A stretch of DNA of 24,178 nucleotides, taken from contig CAJTMR010000021.1 in the NCBI GenBank assembly GCA_910577325.1, positions 1 through 24,178 of the forward strand, given 5' to 3'. A model generated the notes under the pieces. That model ran no database searches. It was not told where the DNA came from and saw only the letters and a list, made by a program, of their open reading frames with translations. The DNA is from an uncultured Parabacteroides sp. Lineage in GTDB: Bacteria; Bacteroidota; Bacteroidia; Bacteroidales; Tannerellaceae. A program made the translations under genes and the position numbers. Position 1 is the stretch's first letter, and every line of letters starts with the position of its first letter. Below, piece by piece: positions 21,844 to 24,178 of the stretch.

Positions 21844-23148
21844 TTAGTTATCTCCTTGTTTCTTCCCAAATTCGGGATCGATCTTCAGGCAAGCCGTGAC
21901 AAACAATGTCACCAGGCAACATCCCATCACCCACCAGAAGAAGTTCTCGTAACCCATCTGTTCCTGCAACCAGCCGGCTGCCATTCCGGGAAGCATCAGG
22001 CCCAAAGCCATAAAAGCCGTACAGACCGCATAATGTGCTGTCTTATGTTCCCCATCGGAATAATAAATCAGATACAACATATAGGCCGTAAAGCCGAAGC
22101 CGTAGCCGAACTGTTCGATGAACACGCAAAAATTGACGATCCACAAATTATCAGGCAACGCACTGCTCAAATAGATAAAGACAGCGTCAGGCAGGGAAAT
22201 CGCCAACGCCATCGGCCAGATCCATTTCTTCAATCCTCCCGTCGAAGCGGCAATGCCTCCCAATATTCCGCCCAACGTCAAACCGATCGTACCGATCGTA
22301 CCGTACACCAGTCCGATTTCAGTCGTCGAAAGTCCCAATCCTCCCACTTCGCGGGGATCGACCAGGAAAGGCGTCACCAACTTTGTCAACTGGGCTTCCG
22401 GGAAACGGTACAGCAACATGAACAGGATCGCGATAAAAGCTTGTTTCTTTTTGAAAAAAGAGACGAAAGTCGCAAAAAACTCTTTCAGGATCGTGGAAGG
22501 AGTCACCGTCACTGAAGGCTTATCTCCCTTCGGGAAAGGAAGTATATACCGGTGATACAGGAACAAAGCCAAAAACAGCCCGCCTAAAATAAAAAACGTA
22601 ACAGACCTGGCAAGCGGAATATTCCCCGTACTGTTTTCCAGGAATCCGGCAAACATGACCAGCACACCCTGCCCGGCAATAATCGCAATCCGGTAAAAGG
22701 TACTCCGGATACCGACAAAGAAAGCCTGTTCGTGCGAATCGAGGGCCAGCATATAAAAACCGTCCGCCGCAATATCATGCGTGGCGGAACTAAAAGCCAG
22801 CAACCAGAAAACCGCCAATGAAGCCTGGAAAAAGAATGTCGTCGGGATCGTGAACGCAACCCCGGCAAGCCCAGCCCCGATCAATAGCTGCATGGTGACC
22901 ACCCACCAGCGTCTGGTCTTCAGCAAATCCACGAAAGGGCTCCAAAAAGGCTTGATCACCCAAGGCAGATTCAGCCAACTCGTATAAAGAGCGATATCGG
23001 TATTCGAAACTCCCAGGCGCTTATACATCAGGACAGAGACGATCATCACCGCAACATAAGGCATTCCCTGCGCAAAATACAGGGAAGGAACCCAAAACCA
23101 AGGAGACCGTACAGATGGCTTATCAGACATAGGCTTATGTGCTGTCAT
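21844..23148 (-). CDS. MFS permease, AmpG/MurT-like
   Basis: A 434-residue inner-membrane protein with about twelve membrane segments. The N-terminal SPWFWVPSLYFAQGMPYVAV, with WVIKPFWSPFVDLLKTRRWW between segments 2 and 3 and ATHDIAADGFYMLAL in segment 5, are typical of AmpG-type muropeptide permeases. Such proteins import anhydromuropeptides, and in Tannerella a relative (MurT) imports MurNAc. The partner kinase directly downstream supports a sugar substrate here. The start codon overlaps the stop of the DUF4922-like gene as ATGA (23148-23145), indicating translational coupling. A second in-frame ATG (MSDKPSVRSP) lies six codons later. Confidence 0.88.
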   Translation of the reverse strand: MTAHKPMSDKPSVRSPWFWVPSLYFAQGMPYVAVMIVSVLMYKRLGVSNTDIALYTSWLNLPWVIKPFWSPFVDLLKTRRWWVVTMQLLIGAGLAGVAFTIPTTFFFQASLAVFWLLAFSSATHDIAADGFYMLALDSHEQAFFVGIRSTFYRIAIIAGQGVLVMFAGFLENSTGNIPLARSVTFFILGGLFLALFLYHRYILPFPKGDKPSVTVTPSTILKEFFATFVSFFKKKQAFIAILFMLLYRFPEAQLTKLVTPFLVDPREVGGLGLSTTEIGLVYGTIGTIGLTLGGILGGIAASTGGLKKWIWPMALAISLPDAVFIYLSSALPDNLWIVNFCVFIEQFGYGFGFTAYMLYLIYYSDGEHKTAHYAVCTAFMALGLMLPGMAAGWLQEQMGYENFFWWVMGCCLVTLFVTACLKIDPEFGKKQGDN

Positions 23149-24080
23149 ACTTCATCTCTTATTTTCCGGATGAGCTCATTCTCCTCATCCTCCGTAATAC
23201 TTACCTCTTCCCAGACCTTTTCGAGGTCTGCAAATGTCACTTTCTTAAAGTCCTTTTCCAAAGGGACGACAAATAAACCGGCCATCTCGACCGTCGCCGG
23301 GCTGATGAGAATATTGGCATCTCCCTCGGCATAATAGCAGGATGGACGCAATTCCCGCCGGGGGAAGATACAGGTAATCCAAACATCCTCCTCCCTCCAG
23401 GCCACCACATTCATCATCGGCTCGTAATCCTCCGGCCCCATCGGCATCCTGTCGTATAACAACCCGAAAACGGCGGCCGCCTCATTCCTGTCTCCCGACA
23501 CCAGGATAAAACAGACCGGAAGAAGGCCGGCAGAAGCATAGAGACTCGTCCGTCCCCTTTCCCAAACGACCCGTTTCCGGAAATTCAGCCAATTCCTCAC
23601 AACCGGAAATTCCTCTTTCCTCCCAGCTTGGAAATGCATGTGGTCCGGAGCGGAAGCGCCGCATTTAGGACCATTATAAAAAAAAGCATAGCCGGATAAA
23701 TCCGAAACGATGTCCAGCAAATCCCCGTAATAAGGTTTTATCTGTTGTCTTTCATGCCAACGCAGAGGCACGGTCAGATGCTCTTCGAAAATAGGGTATG
23801 GATTAACCAGTATCTCAAACGCATCATTATATGTCACTCCTTTTTGCCCTTCCGGCCGATGGCAAAAAAAACAGGGACGCGCCTGCAAGGATGCCTTGTC
23901 GATCTTAGCGGCGGAAGAACGAATCCGTTCCGGATTAAACTGAAGAACCGTTGTCCTGTAATCCTCCCGGAAATAGCGCGTCTGCACATTGGCCAAAGAA
24001 GCATAATTCTCCCTCGCCAGTTTCCAATCCTGCTTTTGGCAGAGAAGGAGCAAGTCTATTTGTTGTTCCAAATCATTCAT
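23145..24080 (-). CDS. DUF4922-like protein with a GalT/HIT-type nucleotidyltransferase site
   Basis: A 311-residue cytosolic protein that opens the operon. The segment DHMHFQ (H147-M-H149-F-Q151) is the HxHxQ active site of the GalT/Ap4A-phosphorylase/GDP-sugar-phosphorylase branch of the HIT superfamily. C70-x2-C73 (PCFFCHRPEG) and H101 (NPYPIFEEH) fall where GalT enzymes place their zinc ligands. This suggests a nucleotidyl transfer or phosphorolysis reaction, though the substrate is unknown. I recall such proteins in Bacteroidetes as DUF4922; that label is from memory. The frame is open to GTG 24107, but the predicted transcript start near 24117 makes ATG 24080 the better start. The stop overlaps the permease start by 4 bp. 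Confidence 0.78.
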   Translation of the reverse strand: MNDLEQQIDLLLLCQKQDWKLARENYASLANVQTRYFREDYRTTVLQFNPERIRSSAAKIDKASLQARPCFFCHRPEGQKGVTYNDAFEILVNPYPIFEEHLTVPLRWHERQQIKPYYGDLLDIVSDLSGYAFFYNGPKCGASAPDHMHFQAGRKEEFPVVRNWLNFRKRVVWERGRTSLYASAGLLPVCFILVSGDRNEAAAVFGLLYDRMPMGPEDYEPMMNVVAWREEDVWITCIFPRRELRPSCYYAEGDANILISPATVEMAGLFVVPLEKDFKKVTFADLEKVWEEVSITEDEENELIRKIRDEV

Positions 24081-24123
24081 GAAGTTCGTGTTTTCACGGT
24101 TGCCCACAACTTTTCCCGCAACA

Positions 24124-24131
24124 CAAATGTA
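24124..24131 (-). promoter_or_regulatory. -7 element of the five-gene operon promoter
   Basis: TACATTTG (24131-24124, minus) is an exact TAnnTTTG box. A weak TTTC precedes it at about 19 bp. A start near 24117 would give a leader of about 37 nt before ATG 24080. It implies that the operon begins with the DUF4922-like gene. Confidence 0.6.
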
Positions 24132-24178
24132 GTGAAAAAAACATTCGCTCGAAAGAACTTGTCCATAAGTTATCCGAT

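Overview
This window looks like chromosomal DNA of a gut-type Bacteroidales bacterium, most likely Parabacteroides or a close Tannerellaceae relative. The genus is an inference. The order rpsU - xerC - hpf - tRNA-Thr at the left edge is the usual Bacteroidetes lead-in to the tRNA/tuf/secE/nusG block. Most promoters I can see match the Bacteroidetes sigma-ABfr consensus (-33 TTTG-like, about 19-20 bp, -7 TAnnTTTG). Proteins such as WaaA, the 7TM-HD phosphohydrolase and the secreted C1B peptidase are of Bacteroidetes type. There is no prophage, insertion sequence or CRISPR array, and gene content is mostly housekeeping.

Layout. 1-2780, minus strand: a partial tRNA-Thr(TGT), hpf, xerC, rpsU and mtnA. 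2975-6061, plus strand: M24B aminopeptidase P, gamma-class carbonic-anhydrase-like protein and HAD phosphatase. 6055-6930, minus: a zinc-ribbon/HTH (DUF2089-like) gene followed by a YIP1-like membrane protein gene. 6931-7261: AT-rich regulatory DNA with repeats. 7262-8656, plus: exported C1B bleomycin-hydrolase-like peptidase, closed by a 25-bp-stem bidirectional terminator. 8860-11633, minus: gltX-waaA. 11858-13888, plus: 7TM-HD (PgpH-like) phosphodiesterase. 13863-16861, minus: priA and a low-molecular-weight tyrosine phosphatase. 16968-17555, minus: small outer-membrane beta-barrel protein. 17556-18521: no convincing gene, but a complete cobalamin riboswitch on the minus strand with no target gene directly behind it, plus a repeat-rich stretch. 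18522-24080, minus: a five-gene operon.

The five-gene operon is, in transcription order: a DUF4922-like protein with a GalT/HIT-type HxHxQ site and putative zinc ligands, an AmpG/MurT-like MFS permease, a BadF/NAG-kinase-type sugar kinase, an exported acetyl-xylan-esterase-like hydrolase, and a beta-propeller lactonase-like lipoprotein. Together they read as uptake, phosphorylation and processing of a (possibly acetylated, possibly peptidoglycan-derived) sugar. The permease plus kinase pair resembles MurT/MurK of Tannerella, but no MurQ etherase is in the window.

The observations most worth following are the orphan cobalamin riboswitch with candidate alternative hairpins (17640-18016), the permease/kinase/GalT-like operon, the repeat-rich gene-free stretch at 18005-18521, two places where a promoter is interlocked with an upstream terminator (63-130 and 16902-16941), and a possible remnant of a lost gene between waaA and its terminator (8733-8859).
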